Shown piece by piece: positions 1-5,456 of a stretch of DNA of 6,006 nt (positions within the stretch are counted from its first letter, which is position 1; each line of letters starts with the position of its first letter). Position numbers and translations under genes: made by a program. The notes under the pieces were generated by a model. That model ran no database searches and had not been told where the DNA came from. It saw only the letters and a list, made by a program, of their open reading frames with translations. This stretch comes from Candidatus Woesearchaeota archaeon (GTDB lineage Archaea > Nanobdellota > Nanobdellia > SCGC-AAA011-G17 > JACPNG01). The DNA is taken from NCBI GenBank assembly GCA_018303705.1, contig JAGVXQ010000021.1, positions 1 to 6,006 of the forward strand, read 5' to 3'.

Positions 1-1079
1 ATCATTTTTGAATTTGGGCTTGTTGAGTACTGCATTGAAACTATTTCATTCAATTTTTCCATTTTCGGGTGCAACATATTGCGAGACAGCAAGCCATTTA
101 TAATGTCTTCTGCATAAATGACTTCCCTGAGCTTAACAAGAGATTTTGCAGCCTTGGTGCTTTCTGATTTCAGCTTGTTTATGAATTTTATTGCAGGCCT
201 TAGGCTTTGAGTTTCGATGAGCTCTATAAGGTATATCAGCTTTAACAACCTTGCCAACAAAGATATTGCAAAGAATGCAGAAGGATTTTTTTTGCTTATT
301 TCCTTATGGAATTGCTTTTGCAAACTTATCAAATCACGCTTGCTTATTATGCTTACAGGCTTGTTAAAACCTATCTTGCTCAGGCCACTTAGGCTTTCTT
401 TATACAATGACCTTAAGTTTTTCCTTGCTGCATCAAGGTCGTCCCTGAGTTCAACTGTAATATACTCTATTGTCTTTTTTTGCAAGTAAGGCTTTACGTC
501 AGCATCATTTTCTGTCCTTATCTCAACGTTTTCTATGAATAAGTTGTCACAGATTTCATTTATTTTTTCTTTTGTGCTGCCTGGAGAGGCCGTAAGGGCT
601 AGTATCAATGGGTACTTTGACGAAGAAATGTATGTCTTTGCAAGCAAAGTGTTTGCATATTTCATTCTAGACCTATGTGCTTCATCTATTACCAACAGTG
701 AGAAATCTTCAAGGCTTATGCGGTTGCTGGACAGGTCTGATTGAATGGTCTGGGGCGTTGCTATTATAACTTTTTTTTCAGAGAAAATACTCTTTCTAGC
801 ATTTGCCTTTAGCATTCCTGTATACAGTATTATTTCATTTTCATTGATGTCTGTGCTGTTAATGAATGTTTCTGTGTGCTGTTTGCATAATGGCTTCGTA
901 GGGGAGCAAAGGAGAATTTTGCTTTCAGGGAAGATGTTCAAGCGATGAATTGCGAGAAGCAAGGCAATTCCTGTCTTGCCTATGCCTGTAGGAAGTATCA
1001 CCAAACTGTTCTTTTCTTTGCATGAGTTGAATATGCTGAGCTGGTACTGCCTTGGAGAGAAATTTTTGAGGGAAGCCAT
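1..1079 (-). CDS. hef: Hef/FANCM-family DEAH-box helicase, N-terminal part (runs off left edge)
   Basis: This is a superfamily 2 helicase of the archaeal Hef type, which acts on stalled and branched replication forks. Reading the minus strand from ATG at 1079 gives 359 uninterrupted codons with no stop before the window edge, so the C-terminus lies outside. Visible motifs are PRQYQ near residues 9-13, Walker A LPTGIGKT (29-36), motif Ia SPTKPLCKQH (59-68), ATPQT (107-111), Walker B VIDEAH (130-135) and motif III LTASPGS (162-168). Typical Hef sequence follows: NVEIRTENDADVKPY, then a long helical insert, then HPKMEKLNEIV near the end. The residues after DEAH (RSRMKYAN) differ from the usual Hef RAVGxYAY. 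Helicase domain 2 is only just beginning, and any XPF-type nuclease domain would be off-window, so whether this is a full helicase-nuclease or a helicase only cannot be told. No Shine-Dalgarno precedes the ATG; a TATA box about 25 bases upstream suggests a leaderless transcript. Confidence 0.92.
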   Translation of the reverse strand, partial: MASLKNFSPRQYQLSIFNSCKEKNSLVILPTGIGKTGIALLLAIHRLNIFPESKILLCSPTKPLCKQHTETFINSTDINENEIILYTGMLKANARKSIFSEKKVIIATPQTIQSDLSSNRISLEDFSLLVIDEAHRSRMKYANTLLAKTYISSSKYPLILALTASPGSTKEKINEICDNLFIENVEIRTENDADVKPYLQKKTIEYITVELRDDLDAARKNLRSLYKESLSGLSKIGFNKPVSIISKRDLISLQKQFHKEISKKNPSAFFAISLLARLLKLIYLIELIETQSLRPAIKFINKLKSESTKAAKSLVKLREVIYAEDIINGLLSRNMLHPKMEKLNEIVSMQYSTSPNSKM

Positions 1080-1090
1080 GCAATGAAGAT

Positions 1091-1110
1091 GGAAAAAAGA
1101 TTTATAATAG
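1091..1110. promoter_or_regulatory. Shared bidirectional TATA-box promoter
   Basis: The 50-base gap between two divergent genes contains TTTATAAT at 1101-1108, which reads ATTATAAA on the other strand. Its centre is about 25 bases from the minus-strand helicase ATG (1079) and about 26 bases from the plus-strand ATG (1130), the normal archaeal TATA-to-start spacing. On the plus strand a purine-rich, BRE-like GGAAAAAAGA lies directly upstream, which would favour rightward transcription. Neither start has a Shine-Dalgarno, so both messages are inferred to be leaderless. Confidence 0.6.
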
Positions 1111-1129
1111 TTGTGAAAGACAAAAGGCT

Positions 1130-1396
1130 ATGATAATCTACTTACTGGGGATTTTGGATTTTTTGGCTGCTTTGTCAATGATACTTATGAAGTTCAAGAT
1201 AAACTTCTATGGAACTGTGTTTGCAGGCTACTTGGTTGTCAAGGGGCTTGTTTTCATAAGGAACATTGCAAGCATAGTAGACATAGTGTGCGGGGCTATA
1301 TTTTTTTATGCAATATTCACAGGGAATTTTAGCATTGCTGCTTATTTAGCAGTGATATGGCTTTTGCAGAAGTCTGTGCTTAGCTTTATACGATAG
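1130..1396 (+). CDS. Small four-helix membrane protein, function unknown
   Basis: An 88-residue, strongly hydrophobic protein with about four predicted membrane segments, roughly at residues 3-20, 26-42, 45-63 and 67-83. Only short charged turns separate them (KFK at 21-23, K38, R44, D51). It ends in a short basic tail (KSVLSFIR). There is no signal peptide and no recognisable catalytic motif. The pattern resembles small hypothetical membrane proteins common in archaeal genomes, but I cannot assign a function. The ATG at 1130 is chosen because a TATA box sits about 26 bases upstream, which fits leaderless expression. It is transcribed away from the Hef-type helicase, and its stop lies two bases from the stop of the converging M50-like gene, leaving no room for a separate terminator. 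An unbroken hydrophobic reading frame supports it as a real gene. Confidence 0.75.
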   Translation: MIIYLLGILDFLAALSMILMKFKINFYGTVFAGYLVVKGLVFIRNIASIVDIVCGAIFFYAIFTGNFSIAAYLAVIWLLQKSVLSFIR

Positions 1397-1398
1397 GG

Positions 1399-2148
1399 TT
1401 AACTTTTATGCAGATATATCAAAACAACGAATGCAGAGCCAAGCAATGCAAGGAATATAGAAAAAACCGCTCCGAACTTGTCAACAAGAAGGTAGGAGAG
1501 GACTATGAATGCAAAGACTGCGAGGTACAATGCAAGAGAACCAAAGAATATTTTTGAGCCGTCAAGGGTTGAAACAGGTATCATGGAGTAAAGGACAAAT
1601 ACGAAGAGCATTGTCGAGAGCATGGTAAATGTTGAGGATTTTCCAAATGATGTAAGTATTATCGCCATTATTGTCAGGAGTATTATTGATGCAGATGCTA
1701 TTTTTGCTTCCTCAAAGTAGGTTAGGTGCTTGAACTTGGATACAACCCTTAAATGGGTTTTTTCTATTGCCTTGAATGAGGACAATGGTATTATGTAAAA
1801 TAGACCGTTTGTGATCAATGTTGTAAATAAAGAGATGATTATGCCGAGAGGTATTGAATTTATTGTGTATTTCCCGAATATCTTCTTTGGAAATGCAGCA
1901 TATGGGGTGAACCAATAACGCTTTATGGACCATATCTCGTATTCTGTTTCTGAGCCATAACGGCTAGCCACGAACTTATGCACTAGCTCGTAGAGCAACA
2001 ATGTTATTGCGGCTGCAATGAACGCCCTAAAGAAATTGAATGTCCAGTTTGCAAGGTTGAATGTTGGCTGCTTGTCATTGAAACCAAATGCAAAGCCAAG
2101 AACTACTATTGAGATTACGAGATGGCTTATTTCTTTTTTCTTAAACAT
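1399..2148 (-). CDS. M50/site-2-protease-like membrane protein with altered HExxH motif (possible pseudoprotease)
   Basis: A 249-residue polytopic membrane protein related to the archaeal M50 (site-2 protease) family, whose members cleave substrates inside the membrane using zinc held by HExxH and a distant Asp. Family features: a hydrophobic N-terminus, the segment YELVHKFVASRYG (53-65), which aligns with the usual HELAHKFVAxxYG, and IPVSTLDGSKIFFGS (190-204), matching the usual PxxxLDGxxxF with Asp196. Several hydrophobic segments lie between about 101 and 247. The first zinc ligand is replaced: residue 53 is Tyr (codon TAC at 1992-1990) instead of His, while Glu54, His57 and Asp196 remain. 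Proteolysis is therefore doubtful, and a binding or regulatory role is possible. It is the second gene of a minus-strand unit, starting four bases after the TraB-like stop, with weak SD-like TGTGAT just before the ATG. Family assignment is fairly firm; loss of activity is inference. Confidence 0.8.
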   Translation of the reverse strand: MFKKKEISHLVISIVVLGFAFGFNDKQPTFNLANWTFNFFRAFIAAAITLLLYELVHKFVASRYGSETEYEIWSIKRYWFTPYAAFPKKIFGKYTINSIPLGIIISLFTTLITNGLFYIIPLSSFKAIEKTHLRVVSKFKHLTYFEEAKIASASIILLTIMAIILTSFGKSSTFTMLSTMLFVFVLYSMIPVSTLDGSKIFFGSLALYLAVFAFIVLSYLLVDKFGAVFSIFLALLGSAFVVLIYLHKS

Positions 2149-2152
2149 GATA

Positions 2153-2812
2153 TCACATCTTTTTTATGAGTTCCATGATTTCATCTTCATGGCCCGCACC
2201 AACTATTGCTATTATGCTCTTGTTTGTGGACATAATCTTATATAAATTTTTTGCCATGACCTTGTTGCGGTCATCGATTAAAACCTTATATATAGAGGGA
2301 TAGTCTTTTTTGAATTTGTCTGTAAGTTTTTTTATCAGATTCTTGTCAGGAACCTTTGTCAAATCAATGCTTATTTTTTCTCTTTTGAATATGTTTCTTA
2401 TTATTTCTGCAAGAAATCGCAGTTTTTCTCTCAGTGTAAATGCCCTTGAGAGGGCTTTTAGGGTAATTCTTATGTCCTGGTCTATCAAGGCTATGTCTGC
2501 CTTGTTGCTTTTTGCTGTGATTATTGCTGCTTTCATGTCAGATCCAGGGGTAACATTAACGACTTCGCCTAGCTTTTTCTCTATGTAAGCGCCTATGAGG
2601 TTAAAGAGAAACCCTTTAATGCCAATGTAATGTATGTCGCTAAGCCTGGTTTTTCTCTTCTTGTTGTAGAAAAGGGTCTCGAACCTTAACTGGTCAAGCT
2701 CAAGTGCCACTACGTCCGGCTTGAGTTCGTTTATCTTGTTTCTTACAAGAAGGATGCTTTCCCTGGCTATGTGCGAGGTGCCTATAATGGTCAAATTCTT
2801 GTGATTTTGCAT
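2153..2812 (-). CDS. TraB/PrgY (TIKI-like) family protein, short soluble form
   Basis: A 219-residue protein of the TraB family, named after enterococcal proteins that limit pheromone activity and proposed to share a fold with TIKI proteases. The archaeal role is unknown. Conserved family elements are present in order: IIGTSHIA (9-16), VVALELDQLRF (34-44), PGSDMKAAI (89-97), ALIDQDIRITL (108-118), DDRNKVMAKNL (180-190) and AIVGAGHEDEI (202-212). Both GxxH motifs (His14 and His208), the proposed metal-binding signature, are intact, as is the ELD acid pair. Many archaeal TraB homologues are longer and end in membrane helices; this one stops right after the GAGH region and has no membrane segment, so it is probably cytoplasmic. 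It leads a two-gene unit with the M50-like protein four bases downstream, which pairs a putative metalloprotease fold with an intramembrane protease-like partner. GTGAT three bases before the ATG is a weak SD. Confidence 0.85.
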   Translation of the reverse strand: MQNHKNLTIIGTSHIARESILLVRNKINELKPDVVALELDQLRFETLFYNKKRKTRLSDIHYIGIKGFLFNLIGAYIEKKLGEVVNVTPGSDMKAAIITAKSNKADIALIDQDIRITLKALSRAFTLREKLRFLAEIIRNIFKREKISIDLTKVPDKNLIKKLTDKFKKDYPSIYKVLIDDRNKVMAKNLYKIMSTNKSIIAIVGAGHEDEIMELIKKM

Positions 2813-2825
2813 TTAATCACAGAAA

Positions 2826-2844
2826 TATTTATAAACTTTAAAAG
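2826..2844. promoter_or_regulatory. Divergent promoter region between the TraB-like and PRC-barrel genes
   Basis: TTTATAAA at 2828-2835 is a good archaeal TATA box for the rightward PRC-barrel gene. A start about 26 bases downstream (near 2857) would give a leader of about 28 bases carrying the strong SD at 2871-2879. For the leftward TraB-like gene, the palindromic CTTTAAAAG at 2836-2844 lies about 27 bases from its ATG and may act as the TATA element, or the same TTTATAAA may serve both. Positions are from sequence; use is inferred. Confidence 0.5.
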
Positions 2845-2870
2845 AGTTACTATTGCATAATTGATTAAAA

Positions 2871-2879
2871 GGAGGGTGA
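2871..2879 (+). promoter_or_regulatory. Strong Shine-Dalgarno deciding the PRC-barrel start
   Basis: GGAGGGTGA ends five bases before ATG at 2885. The reading frame is open back to a TTG at 2861, but that start would place the Shine-Dalgarno inside the gene and add eight basic residues not expected in the family, so 2885 is preferred. Confidence 0.8.
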
Positions 2880-2884
2880 GCAGA

Positions 2885-3160
2885 ATGCTGAAGGTTAAGA
2901 ATGTTACGGATCTTTATGATATGAGAGTTTTTACTGATTTAGGTGATTATTTCGGTGATGTTGAGGAAAGCATAATAGCAGCGAACAAGGTTTTTGGGTG
3001 GAAGGTAAAGGCCACGAAGAATTCTTTTTTGAGCAAGGTTTTAGGCGGAGCCAAGGGAGTAATAGTGCCACACCACATGGTTAAAGCCATTGGAGATGTT
3101 GTTATAATAAGCAAGGCTGCAATACCTAATTATGAGGAAGCGCCAAGGGAAGAGCAATAA
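2885..3160 (+). CDS. Archaeal PRC-barrel domain protein
   Basis: A 91-residue, single-domain protein of the archaeal PRC-barrel family, a small beta-barrel found in photosynthetic reaction centre H subunits, RimM and stand-alone archaeal proteins. The barrel pattern is clear: VFTDLGDYFGDVEE (15-28) carries the G-x-x-x-G turn, followed by VFGWKVKATKN (36-46), LGGAKGVIVPHHMVKAIGD (53-71) and VVIISKAAIP (72-81). The acidic tail EEAPREEQ is probably unstructured. In haloarchaea, PRC-barrel proteins (CdpB1/CdpB2) work with SepF in FtsZ-based cell division. That is a possible parallel only, since no division gene is seen here. It has its own promoter and the best Shine-Dalgarno in this stretch. It lies 38 bases ahead of the three-paralogue membrane cassette on the same strand, so it may be co-transcribed in part, although a separate TATA box precedes the cassette. 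Confidence 0.85.
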   Translation: MLKVKNVTDLYDMRVFTDLGDYFGDVEESIIAANKVFGWKVKATKNSFLSKVLGGAKGVIVPHHMVKAIGDVVIISKAAIPNYEEAPREEQ

Positions 3161-3162
3161 CA

Positions 3163-3173
3163 AAATATTTAAA
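3163..3173 (+). promoter_or_regulatory. TATA box for the membrane-protein cassette
   Basis: AAATATTTAAA lies about 30 bases before ATG 3199, and no Shine-Dalgarno precedes that ATG (CATCCTTCATAAC). This is the arrangement expected for a leaderless or nearly leaderless archaeal transcript that starts with the first membrane paralogue. Confidence 0.5.
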
Positions 3174-3198
3174 CTAGTTAATTAACATCCTTCATAAC

Positions 3199-3738
3199 AT
3201 GGCTAGTACGCCTTTAGGCAACGCAATAGATTTTTTAAACAGGTTTGGGTTCTTTGATGTAGTATTGCCTTTTCTTACTGTGTTTACTATAGTGTTTGCG
3301 ATACTTGAGAAGACAAGAATTTTGGGTGTTGATGAGAAGAAGAAGCCGAAGGCGAACATAAACTCAATGGTTGCATTCACGATAGCATTATTTTTTATCG
3401 CAATACCCCAAGTCGTTGATGCAATAAAGACATCATTGCCTTATGTAGGAATATTGCTTATAATCATAGTTGCATACATGCTTTTAGTTGGCTCTTATGC
3501 ATCCGGAGAGAAAGAGTTTAATTTCGAGAACAGCAAGTTCTGGAAGGGATTCATGGGAATAGTGATATTTGTTGGCTTGCTTGTGGTGTTCTTAAACTCA
3601 TTCGGATGGCTTGATTCTGTGTTTGATTACATAAGAGACAACTGGCAAAACACTTTTATAGTCTCGGTTATATTTACATTAGCTATAATCGGGACGTTAT
3701 TTTGGGTTGTAAGAGAAAAAGAGGCGGGTAAATCATGA
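3199..3738 (+). CDS. Membrane protein, first of three tandem paralogues
   Basis: A 179-residue protein with about five predicted membrane segments near residues 17-36, 55-76, 80-100, 116-135 and 152-171. It shares with the next two genes a signature around the first helix, here LPFLTVFTIVFAIL (23-36) followed by EKTRILG (37-43). It also shares a VAF segment opening helix 2 and a Pro (here Pro81) at the start of helix 3. Distinctive is a charged loop after helix 1 (DEKKKPKAN, 45-53) and an acidic/aromatic loop GEKEFNFENSKFW (103-115). The C-terminus is short and basic. No catalytic or transport motif is evident, and I do not recognise a characterised family, although the signature is reminiscent of hypothetical proteins frequent in DPANN genomes. 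Expression appears leaderless. Its TGA overlaps the next start as ATGA, so the two are translationally coupled. Confidence 0.85.
   Translation: MASTPLGNAIDFLNRFGFFDVVLPFLTVFTIVFAILEKTRILGVDEKKKPKANINSMVAFTIALFFIAIPQVVDAIKTSLPYVGILLIIIVAYMLLVGSYASGEKEFNFENSKFWKGFMGIVIFVGLLVVFLNSFGWLDSVFDYIRDNWQNTFIVSVIFTLAIIGTLFWVVREKEAGKS
3721..3728 (+). promoter_or_regulatory. Shine-Dalgarno for the second membrane paralogue
   Basis: GAGGCGGG lies inside the last codons of the preceding gene, six bases before ATG 3735, and supports that start within the ATGA overlap. Confidence 0.55.
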
Positions 3739-4295
3739 CTGACTTAAGGGACTTTATGGATTATATGGCAGATTTAGGCATATTCGAGATTGCTTTGCCT
3801 TTCTTGCTTATCTTCACTATAGTATTTGCAATGTTGCAAAAATCAAAAATACTCGGGCCCAAAGCCAAGAATTTCAATGTTGTGATTGCTTTAGTAATAG
3901 GAATATTGGTTGTAAGGAATGAGAAGCTTGTTGCGCTGCTTAACAGCTTTTTGCCAAACGTATCGATGTTCATAGTAATATTCTTGATGTTGCTTCTGCT
4001 TATTGCAGTATTCTTGAAAGAGGATTACAAGGGGTGGGGGAATAATATTATGGCTGTAGCAGGCATATTTTCAGTTTTGGCAATAATATGGAGCCTTAGT
4101 GTTGATTACATAGGAGATAGGTTTCAGCTGCCAGGCTGGCTTACGAATTTGGATTCAAGGACAAAGAGCATGATAATATTTGTTGCGATATTTGTCATTA
4201 TAATATGGCTTGTCACCAAGGAAGATAAAGAGAAAGAAGGGAGCAGCGTAGGAAAGTTCTTTACTGGCTTGGGCAAGGAACTGAAGGGGGAATGA
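3735..4295 (+). CDS. Membrane protein, second of three tandem paralogues
   Basis: A 186-residue protein with about five predicted membrane segments near 17-35, 47-61, 73-94, 103-121 and 144-161. It is paralogous to the genes on either side: ALPFLLIFTIVFAML (20-34) plus QKSKILG (35-41), then NFNVVIALVIGILVV (46-60) and a helix-3 Pro (Pro74 in FLPNV). It differs in a C-terminal cytoplasmic tail of about 25 residues rich in Lys, Glu and Gly (TKEDKEKEGS at 161-170, then GKFFTGLGKELKGE), absent from its neighbours. It also has a polar loop between helices 4 and 5 (DRFQLPGWLTNLDSRTKS, 128-145). The function is unknown. The overlapping start with the upstream gene and its internal Shine-Dalgarno indicate fixed co-production, as expected for subunits of one hetero-oligomeric complex; that complex is an inference. 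Confidence 0.85.
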   Translation: MTDLRDFMDYMADLGIFEIALPFLLIFTIVFAMLQKSKILGPKAKNFNVVIALVIGILVVRNEKLVALLNSFLPNVSMFIVIFLMLLLLIAVFLKEDYKGWGNNIMAVAGIFSVLAIIWSLSVDYIGDRFQLPGWLTNLDSRTKSMIIFVAIFVIIIWLVTKEDKEKEGSSVGKFFTGLGKELKGE

Positions 4296-4302
4296 ATAAA
4301 AT

Positions 4303-4830
4303 ATGGTTTCGCCAATAGACCTTGGCTTGCTGCCGAAGTTTGCGCCTGTATTCGTGTTTCTATTCATATTTTTCCTGATGTATGCAATACAGGTAAAGAC
4401 GAAGATACTAGGATCTGCCAGAGAAGTTCATTCGGCTGTTGCTTTCATAATGGCTGTGCTGTTCATGATAACACCTGGTGTTAGCGAGGTTGTTGTTTCT
4501 GTAACCCCCTGGATAGTGATATTGTTCTTTTTGATAATTGTAATAGTGACGATGTTCTTGTTTGTTGGCGTTAAAGACTCTACCATATCAAGCGTTTTCC
4601 ATGAATCAAGCATTGCGTGGCTTTTGGTAATAGTGATACTGCTTATTTTTGGGTTTGTCCTAAGCCAGGTTTACGGGCCTTTTGTGCAAGGGCTAGGAGG
4701 ACAGGAAGCAACCAAACAAGGAATAACATATGACATAGCAAGGATATTGTTTTCTACCAAGCTGTTAACTACCGCATTGATACTGGTAATAGCTGCGCAG
4801 GCAGTGAGATTGATAGGAAAGAATTACTAG
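4303..4830 (+). CDS. Membrane protein, third of three tandem paralogues
   Basis: A 175-residue, about five-helix membrane protein (segments near 13-30, 43-58, 69-90, 104-122 and 152-169). It is the most divergent of the trio: the first-helix signature is reduced to FAPVFVFLFIFFLMYAI (13-29) followed by VKTKILG (31-37), but the KTKILG motif, the VAF segment of helix 2 (46-48) and the helix-3 Pro (Pro69, VTPW) keep the same positions. An extended loop between helices 4 and 5 (about 123-151) is Gly/Gln-rich (FVQGLGGQEATKQG). There is no recognised family. It starts seven bases after the previous stop, with AAGGGGGAATGA about 12 bases before the ATG as a loosely placed Shine-Dalgarno, so it belongs to the same operon. 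Its stop shares a CTAG with the stop of the converging coiled-coil gene. Confidence 0.82.
   Translation: MVSPIDLGLLPKFAPVFVFLFIFFLMYAIQVKTKILGSAREVHSAVAFIMAVLFMITPGVSEVVVSVTPWIVILFFLIIVIVTMFLFVGVKDSTISSVFHESSIAWLLVIVILLIFGFVLSQVYGPFVQGLGGQEATKQGITYDIARILFSTKLLTTALILVIAAQAVRLIGKNY
4827..4830. other. Convergent stop codons overlapping in one CTAG
   Basis: The plus-strand gene ends TAG at 4828-4830 and the minus-strand gene ends TAG at 4829-4827, both within the palindrome CTAG. There is no spacer and no hairpin terminator. The only poly-T close to the plus-strand stop is TTTTT at 4833-4837, so each transcript probably runs into the other gene. Confidence 0.9.
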
Positions 4831-5456
4831 GATTTTTGCTTTAATTCCTTTGTTAGGGAAGCAAGCTCCTTTATATTTGATGTCAATGGGTTTACAATGT
4901 TCTGGAATACCTTTTCCAATGCCTTTATTTCAGATGTAACGTCGCCAACGCTCTTGCTGTATTCATCCACTCTGCCAATAACGACTTGCTGCATGTTGTC
5001 AAACCTGCCGCTGACCCTTAATATCTCTTGCTTTATTGAAATAATATCATCATTCACCCGAGATTTCCATATCTCAAATTCTGTTAGGTTGTCAGAATAT
5101 TTTTGCATCCTTTCTTCGATTATTGATTCTATTAAAGCCTGGATATCGCTTTGATCATTGCTGAATTCCATGCTGGATGGAACATACTCAATCCGGCTTT
5201 GAGGCACTGATTGCTGCGATTCCTGCTGAGGGGGGGTTGGAATTGGCATATCTTCATCAAGAAGGGATGGCTGCATTGACTGGGATGCTGAGCCTTTTTC
5301 AATGCTGCTTTTTATGCCTAGCTGGTTTAAGGATTCAGCTATCTGCTGGGGATTGTAGCCCTGGCTTTCCAGTTGAGAGATTATCTGCGGGTTAGCCATG
5401 CCTTGCTGCCTAAACTTAAGTGCAAGGCCTATTGGAAGGTCATTTCCTGTCGGCAT
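4827..5456 (-). CDS. Helical-repeat and coiled-coil protein, function unknown
   Basis: A 209-residue soluble protein in three parts. Residues about 10-48 form a UBA-like or short helical repeat region with two similar units, QGMANPQIISQLE (18-30) and QGYNPQQIAESLN (32-44). Residues about 50-103 are a low-complexity linker rich in Gln, Pro and Ser (PIPTPPQQESQQSVPQ, 71-86). Residues about 104-207 are predicted to be continuous helix/coiled coil (IQALIESIIEERM, then FEIWKSRVNDDIISIKQEI, then EIKALEKVFQNIV). There is no membrane segment or catalytic motif. The architecture suggests a cytoplasmic scaffold or adaptor. Coiled-coil proteins of this general kind include archaellum accessory proteins, but that link is only suggestive. 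It is the second gene of a minus-strand pair, with its start 17 bases inside the end of the upstream gene and an excellent Shine-Dalgarno. It converges on the membrane paralogues. Confidence 0.82.
   Translation of the reverse strand: MPTGNDLPIGLALKFRQQGMANPQIISQLESQGYNPQQIAESLNQLGIKSSIEKGSASQSMQPSLLDEDMPIPTPPQQESQQSVPQSRIEYVPSSMEFSNDQSDIQALIESIIEERMQKYSDNLTEFEIWKSRVNDDIISIKQEILRVSGRFDNMQQVVIGRVDEYSKSVGDVTSEIKALEKVFQNIVNPLTSNIKELASLTKELKQKS
5313..5408 (-). repeat. Two-unit protein-level helical repeat in the coiled-coil protein
   Basis: Residues 17-30 and 31-44 follow the same plan: Gln-Gly, then Asn-Pro-Gln, an Ile six residues after the Gly (Ile25, Ile39) and a Leu ten after it (Leu29, Leu43). 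A third QxG begins at 45-47. The similarity is in protein rather than DNA, which suggests an old duplication of a helix-turn unit or a UBA/CUE-like fold. Confidence 0.5.

Noticed and set aside
217..948. Three plus-strand open frames (217-489, 535-744, 745-948) opposite the helicase
   Set aside because: They are antisense to a continuous Hef-type reading frame with all the helicase motifs; their translations have no family features and they lack promoters.
1712..1933. Alternative minus-strand frame inside the M50-like gene
   Set aside because: It is in another frame of the same strand, with no start signal and no recognisable features, while the main frame carries the LDG and xELVH motifs.
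2018..2588. Plus-strand open frames at 2018-2245 and 2310-2588
   Set aside because: They lie opposite the M50-like and TraB-like genes, whose motifs are clear, and have no Shine-Dalgarno or TATA box at suitable spacing.
2861..2884. TTG start at 2861 extending the PRC-barrel protein by eight residues
   Set aside because: The strong Shine-Dalgarno at 2871-2879 would fall inside the coding region, and the extension is not expected for the family; ATG 2885 fits much better.
3192..4613. Minus-strand open frames opposite the three membrane paralogues (3192-3380, 3761-3973, 4124-4315, 4155-4367, 4428-4613)
   Set aside because: They are mirror products of hydrophobic codons on the coding strand; the plus-strand frames are longer, mutually homologous and properly coupled.
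4833..4848. T-rich stretch after the third membrane paralogue as a transcription terminator
   Set aside because: TTTTT is short, interrupted and lies inside the converging coding region. Archaea can end at T-runs, but this one is too weak to annotate.
4897..5395. Plus-strand open frames at 4897-5154 and 5177-5395
   Set aside because: They are antisense to the coiled-coil gene. The Cys- and Leu-rich translation of the second comes from the Gln/Pro-rich linker read backwards.
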